Under the pieces are notes generated by a model. The model saw only the letters and a program-made list of their open reading frames with translations, was not told the DNA's origin and ran no database searches. Source: Aquiflexum gelatinilyticum (lineage in GTDB: Bacteria > Bacteroidota > Bacteroidia > Cytophagales > Cyclobacteriaceae). From it: 64,000 nt of DNA. Where the stretch lies: positions 434,001-498,000 of the forward strand of contig NZ_JANSUY010000001.1 in NCBI RefSeq assembly GCF_024741135.1. Direction: 5' to 3'. This document shows, piece after piece, positions 16,718 to 25,678 of this stretch (position 1 is the stretch's first letter; each line of letters begins with the position of its first letter). The position numbers were made by a program, and so were the translations under genes.

Positions 16718-19414
16718 TTATCTCGAAAATATCGTCAGCTTTTTCATGGACCAAGGATGGTCTCCTTTACTGTTTGTTTCTATTTTTAGGAAGCTTGATT
16801 TTCCCTGAGGTTCCCAAGTCAATGTATTTAACCCAGGTCTTCCTTTTTCCTCTGCGACTTTGGTCCAAGAATTCCCATCAGAAGAAATAAATACTGAATA
16901 GCTTATAGGGAACTCATCTTTTCCTGAGTCAAATTGAATTTCACTCAGTGTCTGTGGAGTGGGTAGCTGTACCGTAAACCACATCTCCGGTTCTTGTGAA
17001 GTTTCTGTTTTCCAGCCTTTAAATGAAAATGCATAGGATGGATCTTTTGTCGAACCCACCCCTGACAAAGCTGTGCTACTTGCCTTTATTTTCCAGTTGT
17101 CCTTATAGTCCAAGGACTTAGGAATTTCCTCGATCAACTCATCAAAGGTATATGGCATTTTTCTGCTTGCAGTTTTCGTTCTGATTTTGGAGATAAATTT
17201 GGGAGTCACAAATGTCCCTGTGTTTCCAAAATCATTTCTAATATAGGAAACAACCGATGCGATATACGCATCGTCGTTGGAATCCATAGCAATCATCACC
17301 CCTTCGTATTCTTTGGAATCAATTGCGCCCTTTAGCCCATGCAGCATTACTTTGACGGCATATTCGGGATGACCCAGGATTCTTTGCGAACCTGAAAAAG
17401 GAGGTGCGATCAATCGGCCTTCTCCGGCTGGCGATCCCAAACCTTTTGGCCCATGGCAGGTCGAACAGTAATTGTCATAGATAGATTTTCCTTTTACAAA
17501 AAGAGCCAACTCATTTTTCTCAAATCTTGTTTCCGATGCTTTTTTGGCCTCCTCCATTTTCTCCAAGAGTTGACTTCCGATAATCTGGATCCCATTAGAA
17601 GTATTTTTTTTCATTGTTTCTTTGATCAATTTCTCCAATTGATCAATATTGAGGACATTGGCACTCAGTAGGGACTGAATGGCCACCTCCGGATTATTAT
17701 CCATAGAGGCATTTACATAAAGTTCAGAAATACTTTTGTCTCCATATTTATAAAGTGTCTCTGAAGCACGCAAACCCTGCATCCTTATTTTGGGATTTGG
17801 ATCAAGGCAAAATTTCCTGACCAAGTCAGATTTTAATTCCCCCAACCCTTCCAAGGTCCACAGCGCATGAATTCTAGCCAATTCATTTGATGAAGTGCTT
17901 GCCATTTTGATCAAATCTGGAACAATGGATTTGTCCTGATTGAGGATAAGAGTTTGTTGGGCCATGTCCCGCCACCATCCATTCGGATGCTCCAAATGAC
18001 GGATCAATTCCTTGGATGATTCCTCATACATCCTTGGTTTTTGGGTGTTTCTTGGCATGCCTTCATAGGAAATCCTCCAAATCCGGCCATTGCCGACGAT
18101 ATCATCCATTTGATATTGTTGGATTTTTGTCCGCAGGTAGCTGCCTTCCTGTGTCCATTCTCCTTCTTGGATTATTCCCCGATACATATCCACGATGTAA
18201 AGTGTACCATCAGGTGCGGTTGCCATATCCACAGGTCTAAACAATGGATCTGTGGACTGTATAAATTCTGAACTTTCCTCAACATACCTATTTTGTAGAT
18301 AAGAAAGCCCATCCACTTTTTCTGTTCCAATTCTTCTCACCAACCTTCCTACAGGCTCACCATATATATAATCTCCCACCAGGTCTTTGGGCAGTCGGTC
18401 TCCTCTGAATACATCATTTCCGGCTGCTCCTGTCACATTTGACAATGAACCATCCGGTTTTGCTTCCTGCATTCCCGGCTGAAAATCCGCCAAACGAACA
18501 AGGCTATAAGGAACCCGAAACCCTTCTTTAAGTGCTCCTTTTACCTGGAAGTTTCCATAAACTATTGGAAACTGAAATCCCTGTGGAACCCCACCTGCTC
18601 CATCTTGGAAAAAAACTGTACCGTAGTCATCTTGTGTGACTCCCCATTGTCCCCATGGATTTCCGCTTGGTTCCTGTATCACTCCGGTTGGCGTCCACCG
18701 AATCCGCTTATTGTTGTAAGTGCTGTACATCCAATTGTCCAAAGCCCAAGTCATAAAGCTGATCTGATGCTCGACATTGCCTGACCTTCCCAATCCGGAT
18801 GCAAAAAGTTCTTTTTTATCAGCCTTACCGTCTGCATCAGTATCGGTATATCGGTACACATGGTCTTCATTGGATTCCATGGACAAAATGCTGTTTGGGC
18901 CAAAAGGAACCACAAACCTTGGAAATACAAGGCTGTCCAAAAAGACAATACCCGTTTCATAAACCCCATCTTCATCCAAATCCTCCCAACGTGAGATACG
19001 GGAGGTGGGTAACAGTTCTCCTGTGGCATCCAAATCCTGCATATAGGACCTGAGTTCTAGGACATACATCCTTCCATTTCCATCAAATTGGATAGCAGCA
19101 GGTTCGCGTATCTGTGGTTCAGATAAGACAGGATCTATTCTGTATCTCGGTTTTAGGACAAAAGATTTTTTTTGTTCATTGGCGGAGACCGGGACGATTG
19201 GTGGTTTTGGGCTGAGGTCTATACCTTTCCAAATTTTTGATTCAAGATCTGCCCCTTCAGGAATGCTGATAATAGGGTAGGGTTCAGATAAGCGCTTTGG
19301 ATCCATGGATTCAGCGGGAGAAACATCAAAAGGTGATCTTTCTGGATTTTGACATCCAAAAGTAAAACCAATCAGAAGAACACTTGAAACAATTATTTTA
19401 TTCAGATATCCCAT
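16718..19414 (-). CDS. Lipoprotein with dehydrogenase-like propeller, HEAT repeats, cytochrome c and discoidin domain
   Basis: 898 residues from the ATG at 19414; the longer frame would need TTG. Signal peptide with lipobox ending at Cys21 (IGFTFGC). Residues about 90-455 resemble the propeller of membrane-bound dehydrogenases of the PVC/Bacteroidota type (FDGNGRMYVLELRSYMQD, DMATAPDGTLYIVDMYRG). Residues about 465-620 are HEAT-like helical repeats. A haem c motif CSTCH lies at 650-654 with a following Met-containing segment. The last 130 residues look like an F5/8 type C (discoidin) carbohydrate-binding domain. It is probably a periplasmic or surface-bound electron-transferring oxidoreductase acting on a sugar. 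The substrate is not known. It is convergent with the ABC1 kinase and stands alone. Confidence 0.82.
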   Translation of the reverse strand: MGYLNKIIVSSVLLIGFTFGCQNPERSPFDVSPAESMDPKRLSEPYPIISIPEGADLESKIWKGIDLSPKPPIVPVSANEQKKSFVLKPRYRIDPVLSEPQIREPAAIQFDGNGRMYVLELRSYMQDLDATGELLPTSRISRWEDLDEDGVYETGIVFLDSLVFPRFVVPFGPNSILSMESNEDHVYRYTDTDADGKADKKELFASGLGRSGNVEHQISFMTWALDNWMYSTYNNKRIRWTPTGVIQEPSGNPWGQWGVTQDDYGTVFFQDGAGGVPQGFQFPIVYGNFQVKGALKEGFRVPYSLVRLADFQPGMQEAKPDGSLSNVTGAAGNDVFRGDRLPKDLVGDYIYGEPVGRLVRRIGTEKVDGLSYLQNRYVEESSEFIQSTDPLFRPVDMATAPDGTLYIVDMYRGIIQEGEWTQEGSYLRTKIQQYQMDDIVGNGRIWRISYEGMPRNTQKPRMYEESSKELIRHLEHPNGWWRDMAQQTLILNQDKSIVPDLIKMASTSSNELARIHALWTLEGLGELKSDLVRKFCLDPNPKIRMQGLRASETLYKYGDKSISELYVNASMDNNPEVAIQSLLSANVLNIDQLEKLIKETMKKNTSNGIQIIGSQLLEKMEEAKKASETRFEKNELALFVKGKSIYDNYCSTCHGPKGLGSPAGEGRLIAPPFSGSQRILGHPEYAVKVMLHGLKGAIDSKEYEGVMIAMDSNDDAYIASVVSYIRNDFGNTGTFVTPKFISKIRTKTASRKMPYTFDELIEEIPKSLDYKDNWKIKASSTALSGVGSTKDPSYAFSFKGWKTETSQEPEMWFTVQLPTPQTLSEIQFDSGKDEFPISYSVFISSDGNSWTKVAEEKGRPGLNTLTWEPQGKSSFLKIETNSKGDHPWSMKKLTIFSR

Positions 19415-19662
19415 AAATGCCAAACATGAAAGCGGTGAATTTTATTTGTAAAATCCTCATGAATCAATCCCTTGTGGAGAATTACCCAAAACTTATTTCA
19501 AGTTATTCCAAGATTTGATAGAGAACAAACTTAGATTTTACATCCATTTTATATTCAATAGAAATGTTAAAAGTAAAAATATTTGCTTTTTCTTAATTTT
19601 ATGATTTTTTTCATAAAGTTATTTAAAGTTTATTAAAAAATTCGATCAACCTATTATCACTT

Positions 19663-20868
19663 ATGATTTTCAAAACAAATTCGATTTTGGCTTTCAGTTT
19701 GGTTTTTATACTGCTTTTGGGATGTGAATCCAAAACCATCGAGGAAGAAGCTTCCGAAAACCAAAAAACGGCAGTGATGGCATACTATGTGCCTGAGAAG
19801 GATTATAAACCCGAACTGATTCCTGTTGAAAAATTGACCCACATCATTTTTTCATTTACCAAAGTAATTGATGGGGAAATGAAATTCAGTAAACCGGAGA
19901 TTTCAGGGCCTAAATTGGAAGCATTGGTCAGACAAAAGGAAAGGAATCCGGGCCTGAAGGTGATGGTGGCTTGTGGAGGTTGGGGTGCCGATGGATTTTC
20001 GGATATGGCCTTGACTGCCGAAAGCCGGACAAAATTTATCCAAAGCACCAGAGATTTGATAGAGAAATTCCAAGTGGACGGGATCGATATGGATTGGGAA
20101 TATCCGGGTATTTCTGGAGCAGGAACCAAAGCAAGGCCTGAAGATACCCGTAACTTTACCCAACTGATGAAAGGGCTCAGGGAAATGCTTGATACTTTTG
20201 ATGAACCTAAGGTCTTGACATTTGCTTCAGCAGGTTGGGAGCGATATTATGATTTTGTAGATGTAAGTGAAGTCATGAAATATGCTGATTTTATGAATGT
20301 GATGACTTATGACCAAGTTTCGGGTGAGTCCATTTATACAGGACACCACACACCCCTAGGCCACGTATCCAATGATGACATCAATGGAACTCCTTTTCAG
20401 GCACATTTGGACAGCTTGTTTGAGGCAGGTAAAAGTCCTGACAAAGGACCCCGTTCGGTGGAGAAGATTGTTAATTTCTTGATTCAGAAAGGGGTAAGAC
20501 CTGAACAGATCATCATCGGGGCAGCTTTTTATGGAAGGGTGTGGAAAGGTGTGCCACCAATAAATCAAGGTTTATACCAAAAGAGCAAGGGTATCCATAT
20601 AGGTTGGCTGGCTTATCATCAAATCCGCAACAGGTATGAATCTGATAGTAGTTTTCAAAGATTTTGGGATGACAAAGCAAAAGCGCCTTACATGTATCAA
20701 AGCTTGGATAGCCTGTTGGTTTCCTACGACGATACCGTATCTGTGGCTCTCAAAACCCGTTTTGCCATAAAAAATAAACTTGGAGGCATTATGTTTTGGG
20801 AACTTGGAAATGACACCAAGGAGTCAGGCAGTCTTTTGGATGCCATCTTTGTCGAATCCCAAAAATAA
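19663..20868 (+). CDS. GH18-family glycoside hydrolase lipoprotein
   Basis: 401 residues with a lipoprotein signal (lipid Cys21 in ILLLGC). The GH18 catalytic motif D-G-x-D-x-D-W-E is intact as DGIDMDWEYPG with the acid/base Glu146. The second strand MVACGGWGADGFS and the later MTYD and MFWELGND motifs also match the chitinase-type TIM barrel. It is a single-domain, cell-surface or periplasmic enzyme that should cleave chitin or chito-oligosaccharide bonds. It could instead be a narrow-specificity N-acetylglucosaminidase. Alone between two minus-strand genes. Confidence 0.9.
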   Translation: MIFKTNSILAFSLVFILLLGCESKTIEEEASENQKTAVMAYYVPEKDYKPELIPVEKLTHIIFSFTKVIDGEMKFSKPEISGPKLEALVRQKERNPGLKVMVACGGWGADGFSDMALTAESRTKFIQSTRDLIEKFQVDGIDMDWEYPGISGAGTKARPEDTRNFTQLMKGLREMLDTFDEPKVLTFASAGWERYYDFVDVSEVMKYADFMNVMTYDQVSGESIYTGHHTPLGHVSNDDINGTPFQAHLDSLFEAGKSPDKGPRSVEKIVNFLIQKGVRPEQIIIGAAFYGRVWKGVPPINQGLYQKSKGIHIGWLAYHQIRNRYESDSSFQRFWDDKAKAPYMYQSLDSLLVSYDDTVSVALKTRFAIKNKLGGIMFWELGNDTKESGSLLDAIFVESQK

Positions 20869-20976
20869 ATAGGTCAACACACCGTTTGAATTGCTTTAAC
20901 CGGTATTCCATACTCTTGATCAATCCAATTGGTTTTGAATAGGGTTTCGGGTAAGTGCAGATTCAAATTAAGATGA

Positions 20977-21026
20977 ATGCTAAAACATATTGGACCTCTC
21001 AGGGAGATCTATTTATATTTTAGCAT
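20977..21026. terminator. Imperfect intergenic hairpin between convergent genes
   Basis: ATGCTAAAA and TTTTAGCAT form a 9 bp outer stem around an imperfect inner region, located just beyond the stop of the minus-strand gene and 108 bp after the GH18 stop. It has no clear T-run, so a terminator role is only suggested. Confidence 0.35.
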
Positions 21027-21035
21027 CCATCTATT

Positions 21036-22166
21036 TTACTTTCCTGAATAGGTGATTTTATAAATACAATTTGCCATATCATCTGAAACCAACATGCTGC
21101 CATCCGGCATCTGCAGGACATCCACAGGTCTGCCCCAGACATCCTGAGAGGCATCATCGAGCCAACCTTCAGCAAATACTTCCTGTTTCACCACGTTTTG
21201 GTTGGCATCCAAGACAACTCGGGTAAGGTTGTAACCTGACTTTTTGCTTCTGTTCCAAGATCCGTGTTTGGCTAGGATGATGTTGTTTTTGTAGGCAGCC
21301 GGAAACTGATTTCCGGTATAGAACCTCATTCCCAATGGTGCAGTATGCGCTCCTAATTTGGCTTTGGGAGCCGTATAGGCAGATTTGTCTTTTCCTTTAC
21401 TTCCAAACTCAGGATCTTTGACATCACCGGCATGCCAATACGGGTATCCGAAGTGCATGCCTTTTTGAGGAGCGCTGTTCAGTTCGCAATCCGGCACATC
21501 GTCACCCATCATGTCTCGGCCATTGTCTGTAAACCAGATTTCCTTGGATGTAGGATGCCAAGCGAAACCGACAGTATTTCTGATGCCTTTGGCAAAAATC
21601 TCAGGTTGGATATTGGTTGATTTGACATCAATGCGCGTGATAGAGGCGAAGATCTCTTCAGGTTCGCAGATGTTGCATGGAGCGCCTATCGGCACATAAA
21701 GTAAGCCATCAGGGCCAAAAGCGATGAATTTCCATCCGTGATGCGCTTTGTCTGGAAATTTGTCATAGACCACTTCAAAAACCGGTTTATCCAGCGTTTT
21801 TTCAATATTTCTAAATCTCAAAATCCTACTGACTTCCGCTACATAGAGGTCGCCATCCTTGAAAGCGACACCGTTTGGCATCCGCAATCCTTCAGCAAGG
21901 GTATATTTTTTATCAGCCTTTCCGTCCTTGTTGGTATCGACCAAAGCATAGACATTTTTGCCCTGTCTGTTGCCGACAAAAATGATGCTGCCGTCGCCAT
22001 TCATTGCTAGTGAGCGCGCGTCAGGAACATCTTCAGCCCAAACACTGATCTGAAATCCTGCCGGAAGCTTGATTTTTTCCAGTTGGATATCACTTTTTTT
22101 GCTGCTTTGGGCATTGCAGGACAGGCTGATGACTGAGAGGCAGAGTATGATGATTATTTTGCGCAT
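21036..22166 (-). CDS. PQQ-type sugar (sorbosone) dehydrogenase-like beta-propeller protein
   Basis: 376 residues from the ATG at 22166. This start is chosen because it opens the signal sequence MRKIIIILCLSVISLSC, possibly a lipobox at Cys17; the upstream reading lacks one. Repeated blade motifs (FAKGIRNTVGFAWHP, WFTDNGRDMMGDD, FGPDGLLYVPIGAPCN, ILAKHGSWNRSKKSGYN) match the soluble glucose/sorbosone dehydrogenase family, which is exported and uses PQQ where the cofactor is available. No PQQ biosynthesis genes are in the window, so the cofactor has to be scavenged or the activity differs. Divergent from the ABC-F gene across 159 bp. Confidence 0.85.
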   Translation of the reverse strand: MRKIIIILCLSVISLSCNAQSSKKSDIQLEKIKLPAGFQISVWAEDVPDARSLAMNGDGSIIFVGNRQGKNVYALVDTNKDGKADKKYTLAEGLRMPNGVAFKDGDLYVAEVSRILRFRNIEKTLDKPVFEVVYDKFPDKAHHGWKFIAFGPDGLLYVPIGAPCNICEPEEIFASITRIDVKSTNIQPEIFAKGIRNTVGFAWHPTSKEIWFTDNGRDMMGDDVPDCELNSAPQKGMHFGYPYWHAGDVKDPEFGSKGKDKSAYTAPKAKLGAHTAPLGMRFYTGNQFPAAYKNNIILAKHGSWNRSKKSGYNLTRVVLDANQNVVKQEVFAEGWLDDASQDVWGRPVDVLQMPDGSMLVSDDMANCIYKITYSGK

Positions 22167-22325
22167 GGTGGTTTTGGTTTTTTGGTTAACCCTCCAAGGA
22201 TTTTGAACCCTTTGGACGTTTTCATTTACAACCTCCAAGTTATCGAAAATTAAAAGTCCAGACACTTTCTCAGTAATATTTGCAACGAAATCATTTATAA
22301 ACGGGAGTTTGGTTATTTTTGCAGC

Positions 22326-24257
22326 ATGTTATCAATTAATAATCTTTCTTACTTTATCGGAGGCCGGGCGCTTTACGAAAATGCCGCTCTCCATATCAAA
22401 CCTAAAGACAAAATCGGATTGGTCGGTCTCAACGGAACCGGCAAGTCGACTTTGCTCAAAATCATCAATGGAGATATCCAGCCGAGTTCAGGGGAAGTCC
22501 AAAAAGCGAAGGATTGTACTATCGGTTTTTTGAACCAGGATTTGCTTTCTTACCAATCAGAAGACAGTATTTTGGATGTGGCTTTGGAGGCTTTCAAGGA
22601 GACACTCCAACTTGAGCAAGAAATAGAAAATATACTCCATCAGATGGAAACGGACCATTCTGATGAGATTATCAATAAATTGGCAAGGTTGCAGGACCAG
22701 TTTGAAGCCAATGAAGGCTATACCATCAAGGCCAAAGCGGAAGAGGTTTTGGAAGGGATCGGTTTCAACACAAAAGACCTCGGAAGACCGCTGAAGACTT
22801 TTTCCGGGGGATGGAGAATGAGGGTTATGCTTGCCAAGTTGCTTTTGGAAAAGCCTTCTTTGCTGATGCTCGATGAACCTACCAACCACTTGGATTTGCC
22901 TTCCATCCAATGGGTGGAAAATTACCTCAAAAATTATGAAGGTGCTGTTGTGGTGGTTTCCCACGATCAGGACTTTTTGGACAATTGCGTTGATATCACT
23001 GTGGAGGTGTCAAATGGATCGTTGACTTCCTATTCCGGTAATTATTCTTTCTACCAAGAGGAAAAGAAAGAAAGGATGGAAATCCAGCAAAACGCCTACG
23101 AAAACCAGCAGCAGATGATCAAGCAGACGGAGCGATTTATCGAACGCTTCCGTGCCAAAGCCACCAAATCCAATCAGGTGCAATCTAGGATCAAAGCCTT
23201 GGACAGGCTCGACCGGGTCAATGAAGTGGTGGATGACAATATCTCTGTGAATTTCAAATTTAAATTTTCCCAAAAATCAGGTAGGGATGTTGTGGTCTTG
23301 GACCATGTTTCCAAAGCTTATGGGGACTTGGTGATCTTGAAAGACACCACTGCAAGGATCGAAAGAGGGGATAAGATCGCTCTGATCGGAGCCAATGGAA
23401 AAGGTAAATCCACGCTTTTGAGAATTGTGGACGGTACCGAACCGATCAAAGGTAAGCGCGAACAGGGACACAATGTCATCAAGTCGTTTTATGCACAGCA
23501 TCAGCTCGAAGCTTTGAATGTCGACAATGAAATCCTTCAGGAAATGGTGCAGGCCGGTTCCAAGAAAACCGAAACCGAACTCAGAAATGTGTTGGGTTGC
23601 TTTTTATTTACCAATGAAGATGTATTCAAAAAAATCAAAGTCCTTTCGGGAGGAGAAAAATCAAGGGTTGCTTTGGCCAAAACAATGATCTCAGAGGCCA
23701 ACTTCCTGCTTTTGGATGAACCGACAAACCACCTTGATATTCAGTCTGTCAACATCCTGATTCAGGCGATGGAGCAATATGAAGGAACTTTCATCACCGT
23801 TTCTCACGACAGGCATTTTATCCGTGGTGTGGCCAATAAAATCTGGTACATCGAAGAAAACAAAATCAAAGAATATCCCGGAAATTACGACGAGTTTGTG
23901 TATTGGAAATCTCAACAGGTTGCGTCACTCACCGACACCAAACAGGATTCCAAACCAAAACAGGATACCCGAAAAAAGGAATTGAGTATTACTGAGGTGA
24001 ACGAAGCCAAGAAAAACCTGAAGAAAAAAGAACATGAACTTGCCTTGATTGAGGAAAAAATACTTCAGATCGAAACCAAAAAAGCCGAATTGGAAAAGAA
24101 AATGGCTGATCCGGTTGTTTTTTCAGACATTAAAAAAATGGAGGAGGTAAATCAATCTTATCAAAAACTCAAAAACCAAGAATCCGAACTCAATCAAAAC
24201 TGGGAGACATTGGTAGAAGAGATTGGTTCCTTGCAGGAGGCGGCTTCTTTGGCATAA
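22326..24257 (+). CDS. ABC-F family ATPase (Uup/EttA-like)
   Basis: 643 residues with two ABC cassettes: Walker A GLNGTGKST and LSGG-like TFSGGWRMRV in the first, GANGKGKST and LSGGEKSRVALAK in the second, each with a DEPTNHLD Walker B. The interdomain linker carries a long charged helix (ERMEIQQNAYENQQQMIKQ region), and the C-terminal 110 residues form a Uup-type coiled coil. No transmembrane domains. ABC-F proteins act on the ribosome E site in translation or antibiotic protection. The C-terminal coiled coil favours Uup-like housekeeping. The T9SS plug gene follows 31 bp downstream and may be co-transcribed. Confidence 0.93.
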   Translation: MLSINNLSYFIGGRALYENAALHIKPKDKIGLVGLNGTGKSTLLKIINGDIQPSSGEVQKAKDCTIGFLNQDLLSYQSEDSILDVALEAFKETLQLEQEIENILHQMETDHSDEIINKLARLQDQFEANEGYTIKAKAEEVLEGIGFNTKDLGRPLKTFSGGWRMRVMLAKLLLEKPSLLMLDEPTNHLDLPSIQWVENYLKNYEGAVVVVSHDQDFLDNCVDITVEVSNGSLTSYSGNYSFYQEEKKERMEIQQNAYENQQQMIKQTERFIERFRAKATKSNQVQSRIKALDRLDRVNEVVDDNISVNFKFKFSQKSGRDVVVLDHVSKAYGDLVILKDTTARIERGDKIALIGANGKGKSTLLRIVDGTEPIKGKREQGHNVIKSFYAQHQLEALNVDNEILQEMVQAGSKKTETELRNVLGCFLFTNEDVFKKIKVLSGGEKSRVALAKTMISEANFLLLDEPTNHLDIQSVNILIQAMEQYEGTFITVSHDRHFIRGVANKIWYIEENKIKEYPGNYDEFVYWKSQQVASLTDTKQDSKPKQDTRKKELSITEVNEAKKNLKKKEHELALIEEKILQIETKKAELEKKMADPVVFSDIKKMEEVNQSYQKLKNQESELNQNWETLVEEIGSLQEAASLA

Positions 24258-24288
24258 TTTTTTATATTGAGTCAAAAAAAAAAAGACC

Positions 24289-25557
24289 ATGCGTAAGCCT
24301 ATCGCCCTTCTGATTTTCTGTTTTACTTTTCCTTCTTTCCTTTTTGCCCAAAAAGTATTTGAGGACAAAGTATTTGAAGAAAATATCCAATCGGTGAGGC
24401 TTTTTCCAGCTTCTTCGGAATTTGGAGCGCAGATGACTTCACCGGTGATTGAATTGAATTCAGGAATGGCAATGCAGTTGGTCTTTGATGATTTGGCCTA
24501 TGACCCGGATCAGTATTCTGCCAAAATCATCCATTGCAACTTTGATTGGACACCTTCGGACCTCAAAGAACCTGAATATTTGGTTGCCTTCAATGAATTC
24601 AATATTCTTGATTTCAGCTATTCAATTGACACAAGAATTCCCTATCTCCAATACAATTTTGTTTTACCCAAGGTTACCAAGTCAGGTAATTATGCCATCC
24701 TGGTTTACAGAGGGAGAGACCAAAAGCAGGTTGTGTTAACCAAAAGGTTTATGGTATTCCAAAGGATTTTGACCGTGGCAGCCAAGGTCGTTCCCCCAAG
24801 CCAAACCGAAAACAGGCGGGAAGTACAGCAGATCAATGTCAATATCAATTATAAAGCTAGGGAATTGTTTGATCCAAAAAACAACCTGAAAGTCATGATC
24901 CGGCAAAACCAACGTTGGGACAATACCAAATTGCTTAAAACGCCAACAATGATCCGGGAGGATATCAAAATGATTGAATACCAGCTTTTTGACGGCAGCA
25001 ATGTTTTTTGGGCAGGGAATGAGTTTAGGTTCATAGACCTGAGGTTTGTCAGGTCCAAAGGAATGAATGTCAAAGCCATCAAAATGGAGGAGGATGTCGT
25101 CTATGCCGAAGCAGGAATTGACAAACCTAGGCCTCAGGGGGTTTATTCAGAATACCTTGACCTCAATGGCCAATATGGTGTAATGAACCTTGAGAGGAGA
25201 AATTACGAGCTTGAAAGCGAATATATGTTGGTGACTTTTAACCTTCAATTGGAACCGGGGAATGAAGCTCCATTTATCGTCGGGTCGATGACAAAATGGG
25301 GAAATGACCCTACCTCAAAAATGGTTTATAATAAGTCCACCAAAAATTTTGAGGCAACTTTACTTTTGAAGCAAGGATGGTACGATTACCAATATGCCTA
25401 TAAAACCGCGGATGGCTGGAACATGACGCCGTTTGAAGGAAATTACTTCGAAACAGAAAACGAGTATGAGGTATTTATCTATTTCAGAGACATGGGCTCG
25501 AGGTATGACGAACTGATCAGCTACACCAACCTCAATCCAAATAAGAGGAGGCTTTAG
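24289..25557 (+). CDS. Type IX secretion system plug protein (DUF5103)
   Basis: 422 residues with a signal peptide of about 20 residues ending FLFAQ. The overall sequence (VRLFPASSEFGAQMTSPVIEL near the start, FNEFNILDFSYSIDTRIPYLQY in the middle, EVFIYFRDMGSRYDELISY near the end) matches the DUF5103 family, described as the plug that closes the SprA translocon of T9SS on the periplasmic side. A T9SS is therefore expected in the genome. It fits the T9SS sorting domain of the large protein at 33593-39346. ABC-F lies 31 bp upstream; no other T9SS gene is adjacent. Confidence 0.85.
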   Translation: MRKPIALLIFCFTFPSFLFAQKVFEDKVFEENIQSVRLFPASSEFGAQMTSPVIELNSGMAMQLVFDDLAYDPDQYSAKIIHCNFDWTPSDLKEPEYLVAFNEFNILDFSYSIDTRIPYLQYNFVLPKVTKSGNYAILVYRGRDQKQVVLTKRFMVFQRILTVAAKVVPPSQTENRREVQQINVNINYKARELFDPKNNLKVMIRQNQRWDNTKLLKTPTMIREDIKMIEYQLFDGSNVFWAGNEFRFIDLRFVRSKGMNVKAIKMEEDVVYAEAGIDKPRPQGVYSEYLDLNGQYGVMNLERRNYELESEYMLVTFNLQLEPGNEAPFIVGSMTKWGNDPTSKMVYNKSTKNFEATLLLKQGWYDYQYAYKTADGWNMTPFEGNYFETENEYEVFIYFRDMGSRYDELISYTNLNPNKRRL

Positions 25558-25678
25558 GGATCAAAAAGTTTAAAGGTTAGGAAAGTTTTAATGTTGGCGG
25601 AACAATTGAGTTTTTTTGAAATGATGTAAATTTCCCCATCTTACGAAGTATAATAAACCTTCTGCCAACAACAATCCA

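Noticed and set aside
24289-25557. T9SS plug gene counted as part of the chaperone-usher operon
   Set aside because: On the opposite strand, separated by a sulfatase gene and the operon's terminator; it is a general T9SS component.
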